Positions 1 to 10,060 are shown, counted from the stretch's first letter. The stretch: 64,000 nt of DNA from Azolla caroliniana (GCA_043228905.1 JBHGNT010000002.1:9424001-9488000), one strand, 5' to 3'. Translations and numbers: made by a program. The notes: generated by a model from the letters alone, not told the origin.

Positions 1-341
1 AGTGATCAACATTCTTTTTCTCAAATACATCCTTGAAGTCTTCATACTTGGACGGTAGTGAATCAGTAGCTGTCCTCATTGGATTGCTTCATGAGGCACT
101 ATGCACTATTTTCCTTGTTGTGACTAGGATGTGAGCATCTGCCTTCGAGCTGATTCCTGCATTAATGGGAGGGTGAGCGCCTGCAACAACATGAGATATT
201 GCTTGCACCTTCGAACTAGTTTGGGAGAAAGTAATCAAGACTTGATTGTGCCAATCAACAAGTGGATTCTGTGCCTTCAGCCAAGAGAAACCGAGGATGC
301 CTGGATGTCACGGTGAAGTGATAACATAAAACATTAAGGCC
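1..341 (-). pseudogene. Element B pol fragment (end of protease to start of RT)
   Basis: Read on the minus strand, the stretch begins in the protease C-terminal half (motifs FSWLKAQNPLVDW, parallel to LTWLEAHNPIVDW of element A). It ends with YEDFKDVFEKKNVDH, the conserved linker just before the reverse transcriptase (HFSDVFEKCNADR in A). At least two in-frame TGA codons are present. The left end is truncated by the window. Confidence 0.8.
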
Positions 342-346
342 TCCTG

Positions 347-699
347 TGTCAAGATTCGAACTCTTGACACGACCATGTTATAATCTACTATTATGAGTTA
401 ACCAAGATATCTAGTACTAGTTATGTATGTAATTGGTCCTTATTATTTTGCTAGCATCATGTGCATAGTTGCTCCCTTGTAGTATTTACACTTGGCACAT
501 GCATGCATACCTACACGCTCTATTGTAGATTCACATGCGTGCAACAAGTGTGCATGCCATGTAGTATAAATAGAGGAGTTCACCTTGAAGGAATTCAAGG
601 TGAACAACACCAGTTATGGAGTCTTTCCTTTAGTACTATCTTCTTTCTTGTCCATTTGGTTATCTTCTTGGTTGTCTCTTGAGTTTATGATCCGTGACA
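347..699 (+). repeat. 5' LTR of element A
   Basis: 353 bp, TGTC...GACA. The first ~60 bases read on the minus strand resemble a tRNA 3' part (GAGTTCGAATC with a flanking inverted repeat). A TATA box lies at 565-573, followed by an inverted repeat around TTCACCTTGAAGG / TTCAAGGTGAA (about 577-602). Confidence 0.95.
565..573 (+). promoter_or_regulatory. LTR TATA box of element A
   Basis: TATAAATAG lies in the middle of the LTR, where the U3/R boundary is expected. The same site in the 3' LTR is 5502-5510. Element B has an equivalent GTATAAATATT on the minus strand near 7210-7220. Confidence 0.65.
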
Positions 700-749
700 G
701 TTTGTTCACCTTCCCATCCTCATAGCTCTCCCTCTCATAAGCCATAGCT

Positions 750-1766
750 ATGTCCGACTCAACTAGTGAGTTAGGCCAAATAATGGTAGCCTTACGACAA
801 CTACAGCTTGAAAATGAAGCTCTTCGAAATTCTTTACAAGAACTTCAAGTCGGTACCTCCGTATCCTCACAACCCCCGAACCCTAGTCTCCCACAACAAC
901 CTAGCCTAGAGCCCGATCTTCTACCAACATCTAGCCTAGCTTCGTCACAGTTTCTTGAGCCTAAGGTTAGCCTCCCAGAAAAATTTGATGGAACGAGGTC
1001 GCGTTTCCGAGGGTTCATCAACCAAGTTCGACTTATCATTCGGCTACAACCTCAACGTTATGGAGATGGTCTTCGACAAGTCGGTCTTGTGGGCACCCTT
1101 CTCTCCGGTCCGGCCCAAGCTTGGTTTGCACCATTGGTAGAAACCTCATCACCTTTATTGGAGGACTTTCCCGCCTTCCTCGCCGAGTTAGAGGCCACAT
1201 TTGGAGAGACGGACCGACGACGTACAGCTCTTAACAAGATTTATGCACTCGAACAAGGTTCACGTGCAGCTTCGGTCTATGCTTCCGAATTTCGACAACT
1301 AGCATGCGACGTCAATTGGGATGATCAAGCTTTAGTTGATCACTTTCGGCGCGGTCTTCGAAGCAATGTCAAGAATCTTCTCTTAAACTTTCCGGAGCCC
1401 ACCTCGTTATCCCAAGCGATTTCACAAGCAGTCCATTGTGACAATCGTCTTTTCGAATTTCGCCAAGAAGAGCGCCGAACTTGGGTTCCACCTCATTCAC
1501 TTCCACGCCACGCCCCAGTCATACAACCCCAAGCATCCTCACACTCCCCTACTTCGGCAGATGCTCCTGTCCCCATGGAAATTGATCAAGCCCGATTTCG
1601 GCCATTGACTGATGCTGAACGACAATTTCGGCGGGCTAATGGCTTGTGCATGTATTGTGGCGCCTCCGGTCATGTCGTTCACCATTGTCCTAGGAGTACT
1701 CGCCCACAATTCCATCGAGCTAACGGACCCCAACATCCGGAAAACGACATCGTTCGGTTGCAGTAG
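750..1766 (+). CDS. gag: Gag of chromovirus A
   Basis: 338 residues from an ATG 50 bases past the LTR; capsid/nucleocapsid precursor that packages element RNA. Residues about 10-30 form a short helical start (ALRQLQLENEALRN). Residues about 85-240 are a retrotrans_gag-type capsid domain (QAWFAPLVETSSPLL, SVYASEFRQLACDV, FRRGLRSNVKNLLLNFPEP). A CCHC zinc knuckle uses C300, C303, H308, C313. No stops. Pol begins 5 bases after the TAG in another frame. The same Gag, broken, is found in neighbouring element B. Family assignment is firm; activity is inferred from intactness. Confidence 0.93.
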   Translation: MSDSTSELGQIMVALRQLQLENEALRNSLQELQVGTSVSSQPPNPSLPQQPSLEPDLLPTSSLASSQFLEPKVSLPEKFDGTRSRFRGFINQVRLIIRLQPQRYGDGLRQVGLVGTLLSGPAQAWFAPLVETSSPLLEDFPAFLAELEATFGETDRRRTALNKIYALEQGSRAASVYASEFRQLACDVNWDDQALVDHFRRGLRSNVKNLLLNFPEPTSLSQAISQAVHCDNRLFEFRQEERRTWVPPHSLPRHAPVIQPQASSHSPTSADAPVPMEIDQARFRPLTDAERQFRRANGLCMYCGASGHVVHHCPRSTRPQFHRANGPQHPENDIVRLQ

Positions 1767-1771
1767 GAGCC

Positions 1772-4700
1772 ATGCAACTGGACATCTCCCGTCGCCCACA
1801 TTCTCTTGGTTCCATTGCCGGACCATCAGGCAATTTCACATTGGAGGTATGGCTTTCGTTTAACTCTAGTTCCATTCAATCTGTTGCTTTACTTGATTCT
1901 GGGGCATCTTCTTGCTTCATCGACGTCGCGTTTGCCCAAGCACATGGCGTACCTGTCGTTGGCCTCTCAAAACCCATTCCAGTTGAAGCCATCGACGGGT
2001 GCGTCCTCTCGTCAGGTGCAATTACTCAAGCTACAATCCCATTAGGGCTTCGGGTGGGCTCACACCAAGAGGAGCTCACCTTTTACCTCATCGCATCTCC
2101 TCGACATCCGATCGTCTTAGGACTAACGTGGTTGGAGGCGCACAATCCAATAGTAGATTGGTGCAACCGCTCGATCACATTTAGCAAGCCAAGATGCTCG
2201 TGCAAAAGTATGAAGGTAAATTCAGTTTCCTATCCTTCGGAGACGGTCGACTCCGAATTGACTACCCCATCATCCGTCCAGGATGGGTTTGTTTGTGGCG
2301 CCATTTCTAACACACTCCATGTTATTCCCGAAAAATACCAACACTTCTCCGACGTATTTGAAAAATGTAATGCTGATCGGTTGCCTGAACACCGGCTCTA
2401 CGACTGTCCGATTGATCTTCAAGAAGGTGCGTGTCCACCCTTTGGTCCTCTATATGCGTTGTCTGCACCAGAGTTGAAGGCCCTTCGTGTGTATCTTGAT
2501 GAGAACCTCGCGAAAGGCTTTATTCAACCTTCTAAGTCACCAGCCGGGGCCCCCATTTTATTTGTGAAGAAGAAGGACGGCTCTCTACGCTTATGCGTCG
2601 ACTACCGAGGTCTCAACAAACTCACTGTGCGCAACCGCTATCCGCTACCTCTGATCCCCGAACTCCTTGATCGGCTCCGAGTTGCGCGTGTCTTCTCCAA
2701 AGTTGATCTGCGTGGCGCGTACAATCTAGTACGCATCAAGCCAGGGGATGAATGGAAAACTGCATTTCGAACACGGTATGGGCATTTCGAATACAAGGTA
2801 ATGCCTTTTGGTCTTACTAACGCTCCCGCAGTTTTTCAACATATGATGAACGATATTTTCCGGGAATATCTTGATCTTTTTGTTGTCATTTACCTCGATG
2901 ATATTCTCATTTTCTCGCCAAACATGGAGGAGCACACTCGCCAAGTCCGATTAGTTCTGGCCAAACTTCGCAAGCATGGCCTTTATGCCAAAAGCGAGAA
3001 ATGCGAGTTCGACCGTACCTCGATCGAATTTCTGGGCTACATCATCTCGCCCACTGGCATCACCATGGATATGAAGAAGGTCTCTGTCATTCAGGCGTGG
3101 ACGACTCCAAGGCGACTTAAAGATGTGCAATCCTTCCTCGGCTTCGCAAATTTTTACCGTCGCTTCATCAAGGGGTTTTCCACCCTAGCACAACCTCTTA
3201 TCGCTCTCACCCATAAGGGCACTCCATTTTTATGGACCTCGGAGGCACAAAATGCGTTCGACTCACTCAAACACGCATTCATCACTGCCCCGGTGCTGCT
3301 ACATGCCGACCCCACAAAACCCTTCCAAGTCGAAACCGATGCCTCTGACTTTGCCATCGGCGCCATCTTATCCCAAGCAGACGACAACAACCTAATGCAC
3401 CCAGTGGCTTACTATTCCCGAAAATTTACGGCATCCGAAATCAATTATCCCATTTACGACAAGGAGCTTGCTGCTATCATTGCTGCCTTTGAAGAATGGC
3501 GACCCTACTTGGCCGGCGCACAACATCGTGTCCAGGTAGTGACTGATCATAAAAATTTAGTTTATTTTTCCACCACTCGTACTTTGAATCGAAGGCAGGC
3601 CCGTTGTTCTACATTTCTCGCTGACTACGATTTTGAGATTGTATTTCGACCTGGTGGCCAACATGGGAAGGCTGATGCCCTTTCTCGCCGAGCTGACCTT
3701 GCACTCCGCCCTGGGGATGTTGCTTATGCTCAACAATCTAGACGTTTGTTGAAACCCGACCAATTGCATATGTTTGCCACTTGTATGTTGCAGGATGATT
3801 CTTTACTCCAACAAATCACTGATGCATCCAAGACCGATGCGTTCGCCAACGAGATTCGAGATAGTCTGCAAAACCCCTCCAAGGCGACCAAAAGGAAGGA
3901 TCTTGACACCTTCACCATACAAGAGGGTTTGTTGTTCCGAGATCATCTCTTATACGTCCCAGAGGGCCCATGTCGCACCCGGGTGTTGCGGGAATGCCAC
4001 GATGACCCACTTGCAGGTCATTTCGGGGTCGCGAAAACCCTCGAGCTAATCTCTCGGGGGTATTGGTGGCCACAACCATGGAAGCTGGTCAAAGAATACA
4101 TAAAGAGTTGTGAGGTTTGTGCTCGCTCCAAAGCCATTCATCATCGGCCATACGGCTTACTACAGCCGCTTCCATGTCCTCGTCGTCCTTGGGCCTCTAT
4201 CTCTATGGACCTGATAACTGATCTACCCTTGGTCAATAGCTATGACTCGGTGTTGGTCGTTGTCGATCGGTTTACGAAGATGGCTCACTTCACTCCATGC
4301 TCCAAAACCATTTCCGGAGAAGGAATGGTGCATCTCCTACTCAACAATGTAGTACGCTTGCATGGACTCCCCGATGATGTCATCTCGGATCGCGGACCCC
4401 AGTTTGTCTCTCACTTCTGGCAACGCCTGCTACAAACTTTAGGCATCTCTGTCAAGTTGTCCTCCGCTTATCACCCCCAAACTGACGGGCAAACGGAGCG
4501 TGTCAACCAAATCCTTGAGCAGTATCTTCGGTGCTCGGTTAGTTACCAACAAGATGATTGGGTCAACTTACTTTCGCTCGCGGAATTCGCCTACAATAAT
4601 TCTCTCCATGCATCGACTGGCGTCACTCCCTTCTTTGCCAACTATGGTTTACATCCTCGCTTCAACATTTCCCTTCCTACCACTTCTGTGAACCCTTCGG

Positions 4701-5320
4701 CGGAGGATCGTGCCCGCATTTTGGAAGAAGTACATCATGATTTATCCTTGGAGCTTAGTCTTGCTAATGAACGATACAAGAAGCAGGCTGATCGCCATCG
4801 ATCTTCCACTCCACACTTTGTCGTTGGAGACATGGTCTGGTTGTTACGTCGACACATCTCTACTACTCGTCCATGTGCGAAACTTGATTACAAGAAGTTG
4901 GGACCATTCCGTATCATCGAGTGCATCAATCCCGTCGCCTTCCGGCTCGCCCTTCCATCCCACTTCCGGATTCACGATGTTTTTCATGTCTCCCTCCTCG
5001 AACCCCATTATGCTTCACAACTCCCAGGACGTCAAGCCCCACCACCACCACCTGTGCAATTGACGACAGGGGAGGAATACGAGGTCGACCAAATCCTTGA
5101 CTCGCGTTGGCACCGTCGACACTTGCAATACCTCGTCCTATGGAGGGGTTACCCCATGTCTGAGGCCACATGGGAACCATCGGCAAATTTACAAAATGCC
5201 CCAGAGGTCGTCCAAGATTTTCATCACCGATATCCCCACAAACCAGCGGCCGATTTGGGAAGGCGGCGTAAGAGGGGGGATAATGTCAAGATTCGAACTC
5301 TTGACACGACCATGTTATAA
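1772..5320 (+). CDS. pol: Pol polyprotein of chromovirus A (PR-RT-RH-IN-chromodomain)
   Basis: 1182 residues. Aspartic protease DSGAS at 42-46; reverse transcriptase with YRGLNKLT, MPFGLTNAPAVFQ and catalytic YLDD at 374-377; RNase H starting near ETDAS (521); integrase zinc finger H743, C780, C783; catalytic D813, D873, E909 with canonical D-35-E spacing; chromodomain about 1101-1160 (WRGYP...TWEP). All key residues are present. The ATG follows the gag stop by 5 nt in the -1 frame relative to gag. That frame is open upstream to 1694, so -1 frameshifting within 1694-1766 or reinitiation could make it. The last 12 codons lie inside the 3' LTR. The chromodomain is expected to steer insertion to marked chromatin. 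Confidence 0.95.
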   Translation: MQLDISRRPHSLGSIAGPSGNFTLEVWLSFNSSSIQSVALLDSGASSCFIDVAFAQAHGVPVVGLSKPIPVEAIDGCVLSSGAITQATIPLGLRVGSHQEELTFYLIASPRHPIVLGLTWLEAHNPIVDWCNRSITFSKPRCSCKSMKVNSVSYPSETVDSELTTPSSVQDGFVCGAISNTLHVIPEKYQHFSDVFEKCNADRLPEHRLYDCPIDLQEGACPPFGPLYALSAPELKALRVYLDENLAKGFIQPSKSPAGAPILFVKKKDGSLRLCVDYRGLNKLTVRNRYPLPLIPELLDRLRVARVFSKVDLRGAYNLVRIKPGDEWKTAFRTRYGHFEYKVMPFGLTNAPAVFQHMMNDIFREYLDLFVVIYLDDILIFSPNMEEHTRQVRLVLAKLRKHGLYAKSEKCEFDRTSIEFLGYIISPTGITMDMKKVSVIQAWTTPRRLKDVQSFLGFANFYRRFIKGFSTLAQPLIALTHKGTPFLWTSEAQNAFDSLKHAFITAPVLLHADPTKPFQVETDASDFAIGAILSQADDNNLMHPVAYYSRKFTASEINYPIYDKELAAIIAAFEEWRPYLAGAQHRVQVVTDHKNLVYFSTTRTLNRRQARCSTFLADYDFEIVFRPGGQHGKADALSRRADLALRPGDVAYAQQSRRLLKPDQLHMFATCMLQDDSLLQQITDASKTDAFANEIRDSLQNPSKATKRKDLDTFTIQEGLLFRDHLLYVPEGPCRTRVLRECHDDPLAGHFGVAKTLELISRGYWWPQPWKLVKEYIKSCEVCARSKAIHHRPYGLLQPLPCPRRPWASISMDLITDLPLVNSYDSVLVVVDRFTKMAHFTPCSKTISGEGMVHLLLNNVVRLHGLPDDVISDRGPQFVSHFWQRLLQTLGISVKLSSAYHPQTDGQTERVNQILEQYLRCSVSYQQDDWVNLLSLAEFAYNNSLHASTGVTPFFANYGLHPRFNISLPTTSVNPSAEDRARILEEVHHDLSLELSLANERYKKQADRHRSSTPHFVVGDMVWLLRRHISTTRPCAKLDYKKLGPFRIIECINPVAFRLALPSHFRIHDVFHVSLLEPHYASQLPGRQAPPPPPVQLTTGEEYEVDQILDSRWHRRHLQYLVLWRGYPMSEATWEPSANLQNAPEVVQDFHHRYPHKPAADLGRRRKRGDNVKIRTLDTTML
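5271..5283 (+). other. Polypurine tract of element A
   Basis: AGAGGGGGGA followed by TAA abuts the TGTC start of the 3' LTR. This is the usual plus-strand primer position for an LTR retrotransposon. Confidence 0.75.
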
Positions 5321-5636
5321 TCTACTATTATGAGTTAACCAAGATATCTAGTACTAGTTATGTATGTAATTGGTCCTTATTATTTTGCTAGCATCATGTG
5401 CATAGTTGCTCCCTTGTAGTATTTACACTTGGCACATGCATGCATACCTACATGCTCTATTGTAGATTCACATGCGTGCAACAAGTGTGCATGCCATGTA
5501 GTATAAATAGAGGAGTTCACCTTGAAGGAATTCAAGGTGAACAACACCAGTTATGGAGTCTTTCCTTTAGTACTATCTTCTTTCTTGTCCATTTGGTTAT
5601 CTTCTTGGTTGTCTCTTGAGTTTATGATCCGTGACA
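5284..5636 (+). repeat. 3' LTR of element A
   Basis: Same length as 347-699. The one difference I can find is T in place of C516 (CTACATGCTC against CTACACGCTC). Its first 37 bases also encode the end of Pol. Confidence 0.95.
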
Positions 5637-6951
5637 TCCTGGTGGTCCCTGAGCTGTAAGATAAGTGGGACAGTGGCTTCGGTTACTGCTCCCAAAGAAA
5701 GCATGCGTCCATCGATAGCATCCACTAGGATTGGCTTGGACAAACGGACAATCGGGAATTTGTGTTTACGAACAAACCTTTCGTCCGTAAGACACATTGT
5801 TGCCCCGGAATCTAGAAGTGTTATGGATCCAATTGAAATCAACTTGAAATGGATTCTTACCGGAAAGGAGAAATCTTCTGTCGATGTAGCCGAACTATGG
5901 GAGCGACACAAATGTGGATTGTCCAACCACATGGCTCCTACTATAGTTGGACACCATCGTTTTCCCGTTGTTTGGGCCGTCTTGTCATATTGTTTGTAGA
6001 TATTTGTCGTTGACTATTCTTGATTGGGCAAAAACGAATGAGATGGGTGGATGCACCACAATATAAACATAGTCCGTTGGCTCGGCGATACCTCCGTTCA
6101 CCCTCGGTGAGTAACGGGGTGCGAGCTCGATCAATTTCCATCAGCACGGGGTCATCATACGATGATGATGGAGAAGATCTCGAAGAGGTTTTCAACCTTG
6201 AAGTTGCTCGTTCCTCTTGATGAAGCTCAAACAACCGATTGTTACAACTAATTGCTTGCATGATGGCTTGCGACAATGACGTAGGCTCTGGAAAGTTGAG
6301 TAGTAAATTTTTAATCCCGCTTCGAAGGCCCCAAAGAAAATGGTGGCAGAGAGCTTGGCCATCCGACTGAACATCACATGTTAATTGTCTAAATTCATAG
6401 GCATAAATGGATATCGGACGCATACCTTGATGTAATGAATAGAGTTTGGTGATGGCAGTTCGGCGTCGGTCCGTATCCCTAAATGTTGCCTCAAACTCTG
6501 CTAGAAAGGCAGGAAAAGTTTGAAGAAGTGGTGATGAAGTTTCAACTAATGGTGCAAACTAGGCTTCTGCAACTCCGGACAGAAGGGTTCCGATGAGACC
6601 AACTTGACGAAAATCACCCGCATACCGTTGAGGCTGTAGTTGGATAATAAGCTTGATCTAATTTATGAACACTCGAAAGTGCTTCCTCGTGCCATTGAAC
6701 TTGTCAAGTAAACTAATATTGGGCTCCAAACTTGTAGTGGGATGGGAAGTAGTCAGAGAAAGCATAGACGAGGAACCAGGCTCTATAGGTTGAACATTTG
6801 TTGATGTAGGAGGAGAGTTGTTTTTTTCTTCGAGTTCTATTGGTGTTCCACCTTGAAGCTTCCGTAACGATTCCCGAAGGTTGTCATTCTCAAGTTGAAG
6901 TTGAAGCATGGCTTCCATGATGTGATTTATTCTCTCGATAAGATCCAACAT
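5637..6951 (-). pseudogene. Element B gag and start of protease (broken)
   Basis: Gag begins at the ATG at 6951 (MLDLIERINHIMEAML, parallel to element A Gag) and runs to about 5941. The capsid region carries an in-frame TAG after RVFIN (near 6658) and more stops before 6423. The zinc knuckle CLYCGASTHLIRFC is preserved except that the usual G before H is T. Protease follows at about 5932-5637 with LLDSGATMC (the catalytic DSG triad is kept). The frame is then cut at 5637 by element A. Stops mean no functional Gag. Confidence 0.85.
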
Positions 6952-6984
6952 ATTGACGCTTAGAAAATGGGAAGGTGAGTAAAC

Positions 6985-7418
6985 TGTCACGAACGAGTGG
7001 AATGAGGCTAAGTACTAAGACAGAGCGAGAGCATAAGTAAGATCACAAGATTGTCAAGGACAAGTAGACGAGGCTCAATATTAAGAGATAGCGGGAGAGA
7101 GAGCATTAGACAAGAGAACAAGCAAGAGAGACAATAGACAAATAAACAAGAACTGTATATGCTTTCGTAACTAGTGTTGTTCACCTTAATTGTAATCAAG
7201 GTGCACCCCAATATTTATACAAGAATGTGGAGCTATGCATGAAAGCTAGAAGACTTCTAGAGAGTGCATGGAATCTTCTAGAGAGTGCATGAAGATGCAT
7301 TCTCTAGAAGGTTCTTGAAAGTTCTAGTGATCAATCTATAATGAAATAAGTTGAGTCTTACACAATATAATAATGTATAGATTGATGTAGCTCAATTGGT
7401 AAGGTTACCCAATTGACA
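6985..7418 (-). repeat. 5' LTR of element B
   Basis: In minus orientation it starts TGTCAATTGGG (edge 7418) and ends TTCGTGACA (edge 6985), about 434 bp. It shares the TATAAATATT / TTCACCTT-type inverted repeat with element A. The plus strand at its 5' edge (7388-7412) reads TAGCTCAATTGGTAAGG, a tRNA D-arm/A-box-like sequence. The partner LTR is outside the window. Confidence 0.75.
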
Positions 7419-8225
7419 CATTAGATAGTGGAATGATCTATATACCCAATTCGTATACATATTGGCACATTAGATAGTGGACTTATCTGCTCTATACAGG
7501 GTGTAGGGCTCTTCGTCAGAACTAGTAATAGGCTTGACTCGCGATTTGAAGGGTAGGGGGGGTTCTTTGTGTAGAAGCGGTATAACACTTAGTTTCATAC
7601 GTGATGTAGAAAACAAATCTAAAACCCATTGAAAATTTTGAAAAAAAATACAAAATCTTGGGTTTTCAACTGGAATCCAATGCAATGCACTAGATTCCAG
7701 TTGAAATCCAAGATTTTTTTTAATTTTGTAATTTAAAAAAAAATCCATAAAAAAATAAAAACTGGATTTTCAACTAAAATCCGATGCACTACATTGTATT
7801 TTAGTCTATACAGGTAGAATCCAATGCAATGCATTAGATTAAAGTCGAAAATCCATTTTTCTTTTTTCTTTTATCAATGTATTTTTATTTATTTATTTCC
7901 ATATAAATAATAATAATAAATGGTTTTTCAACTAAAATCTGATGCACTACATCGGATTATAGTCTATATAGCTAGACATTGATGTAGTGCATCGGATTTT
8001 AGCTGACAATCCTTTTTCTTTTCAATTGTTTTTCATCTTTTTGACAAATAAATAAAAATATTTTAAAAAATGGATTTTTGATGCAGTGCACAAACTTCGA
8101 TGCACTACATTAGATTTCAATTAAAAATCCAAATTTCTTTTAGGTTTTTTATAAAACAATGAAAAAAAAAATTTGCATTTTCAAAGGAACTCTGATGCAC
8201 TACATGTGTTTAATATAGTAATGTA

Positions 8226-8520
8226 TTAATAAATAAATGCAACTTCAGTTGGATTTGCCAATCCAAAAGTCAGTTGTACATTTTCAGTTCCTCTTAGATA
8301 CCTGAAGATGTGCTTGACGGCCTCCCAATGGTTCCGTCTTGGGTTCGACATGTAACTGTTGATGACCCCTACAACATATGCAAGGTCGGGTCGGGTCGCC
8401 ACCATCACGTACATGATACTTCCTATGGCCAATGCATATGGTACCTTTTCATTGAGCTTTCTCTCCTCTTTCGTTGAGGGAGGGTCTTTGGTCGATAGTC
8501 AGATTGACGTTAGAAGCGAT
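8226..8520 (-). pseudogene. Ty1/copia pol fragment (between RT and RNase H)
   Basis: The minus strand reads VPYALAIGSIMYVMVATRPD, then a stretch with GVINSYMSNPRRNHWEAVKH and FRYLRGT. This is the conserved linker between the copia reverse transcriptase and RNase H. Only about 95 codons remain, with no catalytic motif. The flanking LTR (8605-9120) has the opposite orientation, so they are not one element as they stand. Confidence 0.85.
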
Positions 8521-8604
8521 GTTGGTGCTGGTTTGTTATCCGTGGGATTGTAAGTGTATGAGTGAGTGTATAAGTGTCGATACATGGATAGATAAGTGAA
8601 GTCT

Positions 8605-9120
8605 TTCTTAGGAATTTGGTCCCTTCTGATGGGATCCGAATGAGATCTGGAAACCGGATCAGATGGATCCGATATGAACCGGACCCAGGGACATATCTAT
8701 AAATATGTTTCTGATGTGCCTGCCATGGCTATATTTGTAAATAGTGCTAAAGTCATATAAGTATAAATATGACTTAGGGAAATCACTTTATGTAGTTGTT
8801 GATTGTTTGTGTAGAGTTTTTGTTGTACAAAGTTTGTAGAGAAAGAGACATACAAAAAGCATTTTTGTTGTAACTGCATGTTGGCGAAGGTATAAAGCTT
8901 GAGGTCGTTGCCTCTATGTTACCTATTGTACCCCTATCTCTTATAGTGATAGTTGGAGTATGTGGGCTGCCGTGGTTTTTTCCCTGTTAGGGTTTTCCAC
9001 GTAAGCATCTTGTGTCCTCTCTGTTGTCTATGTAAGTGTATTAATCTCCATTTTTGTTTTGTTCTTCAATTGACTTTAAGAATCAGTTGATGCGAAATGC
9101 TATTCCGCACAGTCTTTGCA
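8605..9120 (+). repeat. Copia LTR, isolated, same family as element C
   Basis: It matches the reverse complement of the LTR at 26171-26622 in order: GGTCCC..GATGGGATCCG, TATATTTGTAAATAG, CATAAGTATAAATATGACTTAGGG.AATCACTTTA, GATAGTTGGAGT, GGGTTTTCCACGTAA, CTATTCCG, ending at TTTGCA. The divergence is large, so it is old. No internal region or target duplication is recognisable. Confidence 0.75.
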
Positions 9121-10060
9121 TTAAAAGTCATGTGTAAGTGTATGTACAAATGTGCACATAGTTGTGAGCATATTAATATATTAATAATAAAAAATATTGC
9201 ATTTTCAGTTAAAAATCCATGATAAATGAAAAAACTAAAAAACAAAACTTGGACTTTCAACACAAAACCGATGCAGTGCATCGGATTTCCGTTGAAAATA
9301 CATCATTTTAAATGGCAAAAATCCATGATTTTTTATTTTTAACATTTTTTTCATGGAAAAAATAAGAAAATTGGAAGAAAAAAAAAGAAAAAGGGGATTT
9401 TCAATTTTTATTTATTTATTTATGGGAAAAATAAAAAAATTTAAAAAGAAAAAAAAAACCAAAAAAAACAGAAAAAGTGGACTTTCAATCAAAATCCTAT
9501 GTAGTGCATTGGATTTCCATTGAAAATCAATTTTTTCATTATTTATTTATTTATTTATGGGAAATATAAAACAAATTCAAAAGAAAATACAAAATAATTC
9601 AAAAAATAAGAAAATTTTCAAAACAAAAAGAAAAAGTGGATTTTCGACTGAAATCTGATGCACTGCATTGGATTTGCATTGAAAATCCATATTTTCAATT
9701 TGTTTTTATTTATTTATGAAAAAAATAAAAAACATTTAAAAAATTTTAAATTTCTTTTTAAAAATAAGAACATTTTAAAACAAATAAGAAAAAGTGGGCT
9801 TTCAACTGAAATCTGATTCATGTATCTGATTTCCGTTGAAAATCCATTTTCTAAAGATATTTTGAAAGTGGATTATATTTTAGTCTATATGGTTAGAATT
9901 TGATGCAATGCGTTATGTCTCAGTTGAAAATGCAAGAGTATTTTTTTAATGGGAAATTTAAAAAAAATTCTAAGACTTACAACAAGAATCAGATGCACTA
10001 CATCCAATTCTAGATGTATAGAGTAAAATTCGACATAGTGCATCAAATCTAGAGGGAATT

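Larger units (their letters stand above)
347..5636 (+). mobile_element. Ty3/gypsy chromovirus A, complete and apparently intact
   Basis: Two 353-bp direct repeats (347-699 and 5284-5636), both starting TGTC and ending GACA, bound the element. I find one difference between them (C516 against T at the matching place). A perfect 5-bp target duplication TCCTG lies at 342-346 and 5637-5641. A purine tract (5271-5280) precedes the 3' LTR. Gag and Pol are both uninterrupted, and the order PR-RT-RNaseH-IN-chromodomain is that of chromoviruses. The near-identical LTRs imply very recent insertion. It sits inside the protease gene of the related element B. Confidence 0.96.
1..7418 (-). mobile_element. 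Ty3/gypsy element B (old, minus strand, split by element A, runs off the window start)
   Basis: Seen: minus-strand gag and protease remnants at 5637-6951 continue at 341-1 once the 5290-bp element A and one copy of its 5-bp target duplication are left out. The joined frame reads HQEALMFY where element A's own pol reads HQEELTFY. Its 5' LTR is 6985-7418. After the LTR it has the same primer-region sequence as A (GTTT..TCACCTTCCC), so A and B are related families. Several in-frame stops mark it as dead. The RT, integrase and 3' LTR lie beyond the left edge. Confidence 0.88.
7640..10060. repeat. Array of imperfect hairpins in AT-rich DNA
   Basis: About nine to eleven units of 55-100 bp share the plan: arm TGGATTTTCAACT-AAATC, centre GATGCACTGCAT (itself near-palindromic), arm GGATTTCCGTTGAAAATCC. 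Clear examples are 7655-7710, 7755-7860, 7920-8010, 9250-9300, 9474-9530, 9632-9695, 9788-9853. Spacers are A/T runs. The copia debris at 8226-9120 interrupts the array. No coding frame is evident. Confidence 0.8.

Noticed and set aside
461-682. 73-codon open frame in both LTRs of element A (also 5398-5619)
   Set aside because: It lies wholly in the LTR across the TATA box and inverted repeat; being identical in both LTRs is expected from the repeat, not from coding function.
750-5320. Endogenous pararetrovirus rather than retrotransposon
   Set aside because: An integrase with DDE, a chromodomain, LTRs and a target duplication are present, and no movement or coat protein genes are seen.
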